The notes below the pieces were generated by a model. It did not search any database. It had not been told where the DNA came from and saw nothing but the letters and a program-made list of their open reading frames with translations. A program made the translations under genes and the position numbers. Positions 63,001 through 64,000 of a stretch of DNA of 64,000 nucleotides are shown here, piece by piece (the stretch's first letter is position 1; each line of letters opens with the position of its first letter). This DNA comes from Cryptomeria japonica (lineage: Eukaryota; Streptophyta; Pinopsida; Cupressales; Cupressaceae): assembly GCF_030272615.1 (NCBI RefSeq), contig NC_081412.1:102476796-102540795 (forward strand). The letters are read 5' to 3'.

Positions 63001-64000
63001 ATCCCTTTCCTTTCACTATGCAAGGTGAGTCATTCCCAAATCTCACAACACCTCCATTAAACTCTCTCAAAGTAAGAAAATTACTCCAGTCACCGGTCAT
63101 GTGGTGTGAACAACCACTGTCTATAATCTAGTCATCAGAACTATCTATGCGAGAGACCAATACCTTTTGATATGATGTCTCTTCTTTAATAGCAACAAAG
63201 ACAATGTCGTCATTTACATCTTCCTCAAATTCTTCATCTGTAATTCCTCCATCCACTGCAATGAGACAATCTCTTTTACCTTTGCCTTTATACTTCCTAT
63301 ACTTCTCACATTTTTTTTCATTATCTCCATTTGGAAAGTTAGCAACAATATGTCCAATCCAGTTACATGCAAAAAAATTTAAAGGTAATTTACCTCTCTA
63401 CTTACCAGTTCTCTAGGTAACCTCTTGGCCAACAATGCTTCAAGCTCAATCAGACTATCTTAATCATCTACCTCTCTGCTGGATCTAGACTCATGACTGT
63501 AGCTCACTTATCTACTTTTCCTTACCAGTGGGGTTTAGATTGAGGCTCTAAATGCATATTTTGATCTTTGAACACTTCCATCAAAACCATTTAATTTAAA
63601 TGCAGTTAATTTACCAATGATAGAATCATGAGTTACCTTTATTTTATCAATAGACTTGAGTTCTTGAATGGCTGCAACTCGGATAGTGTAGACCGGTAGA
63701 AGGGTTCTCAATACCTTGCTAACCACTGTGGTATCTTCCATTGTACCTCCAACACTTTTGATCTCTCTAATTATCTCCTTGATCCTCTAACTATACTGTT
63801 GAGTGTTTTCTCTTCATCCATCCACATATAATCAAATTTACCACTCAGACTCTCTTCTTTGGCAATCTTAATATGTTCATTGCTATAGATATCTTCCATT
63901 TTCTTCCATATTTCATATGCAGTCTCCAATCCATGGAAATCAACATATTCTGAATCAGGTAAGGAACTGATGATGGCCTCTAATTCTTGATTGTTCTCTT
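60074..64000 (-). pseudogene. gag-pol of element I (decayed, start outside the window)
   Basis: From the right edge leftward: Gag with SKVLRTLLPVYTIRV near 63.7 kb and a decayed knuckle (FFACNWIGHIVANF, outer Cys residues lost) near 63.36 kb; protease near 63.1 kb with TAG before its DSG; integrase 62,625-61,902 (MIFTDDCLRMMWV, RTDQGGEF); reverse transcriptase with VFVDDIIFGG near 61.02 kb; RNase H (YTDADWAGNVDD, FTKPLPK) ending at 60,074. Many stops and shifts. Unlike element D, the region of the catalytic reverse-transcriptase block is present near 61.27 kb. Confidence 0.85.

Larger units (their letters stand above)
58337..64000 (-). mobile_element. Element I: SIRE-like copia retrotransposon, continues past the window end
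   Basis: Minus-strand copy with 3' LTR 58,337-59,743, polypurine tract 59,744-59,757, then pol and gag up to the window end; the 5' LTR is outside. It belongs to the same family as element D by LTR ends and polyprotein. It is inserted in the reverse transcriptase of H. The left duplication is probably AAAAC (58,332-58,336), but the right copy cannot be checked here. Confidence 0.9.

Overview
The window is a piece of a large, repeat-rich plant nuclear genome. It is almost entirely transposable elements, many nested inside one another. The plant assignment rests on the long-LTR Ty1/copia elements, whose primer-binding sites match plant initiator-methionine tRNA, and on plant-type introns. The low gene density and the age of the copies would suit a gymnosperm or another very large plant genome, but that is inference. 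No rRNA, tRNA, CRISPR array or intact host gene was seen.

Layout. 1-1185 and 7732-9985 are old, featureless repeat-like DNA, split by element A (1186-7726, minus strand, target duplication TAATT). A is a complete but non-autonomous LTR element. It carries a coiled-coil/zinc-knuckle ORF and a second long unknown ORF, and has no integrase or reverse transcriptase. From about 10.0 to 50.3 kb lies what I read as one old DNA transposon of roughly 9.2 kb, swollen to 40 kb by later insertions. Its two ends share similar inward-facing motifs, each followed by a TATA box and a 5' splice donor. Its plus-strand gene (15.3-16.4 kb) is built from three copies of a pair of small phase-0 exons. Its minus-strand gene (48.9 to 18.1 kb) is a multi-exon transposase-like gene with the core motifs VDFSENY, EIQSQ, WSDGC and GHGKGEHDG. 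An array of palindromic CTAAGGGGTC-type repeats (10.7-15.3 kb) lies between the left promoter and the plus-strand exons.

Insertions into that transposon, by target duplication where visible: a head-to-head pair of LTRs at 11,462-14,662; copia element D (18,941-32,964, minus), which carries copia C (25,009-31,853, plus) inside its 5' LTR; and copia E (33,592-47,418, minus, duplication CCATC), which lies in a transposase exon and carries copia G (33,841-41,213, plus, duplication AGGGG) inside its 3' LTR. To the right are an AT-rich stretch, a decayed minus-strand coding region (51.3-52.7 kb), a fragment J with LTR and primer site (52,719-53.69 kb), copia H (53,700-58,336) cut off in its reverse transcriptase by copia I, and copia I itself (58,337 to beyond the window end, minus).

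All reading frames are decayed. The premature stops are dominated by TAG where sister copies or the family have glutamine CAG. Together with CCGGT to CTGGT/CCAGT changes, this points to deamination of methylated CHG and CG cytosines. Four otherwise distinct LTR families share an inverted CATTGATG motif pair around the polypurine tract. These and a fifth also share a C-tract box near the LTR 3' end.
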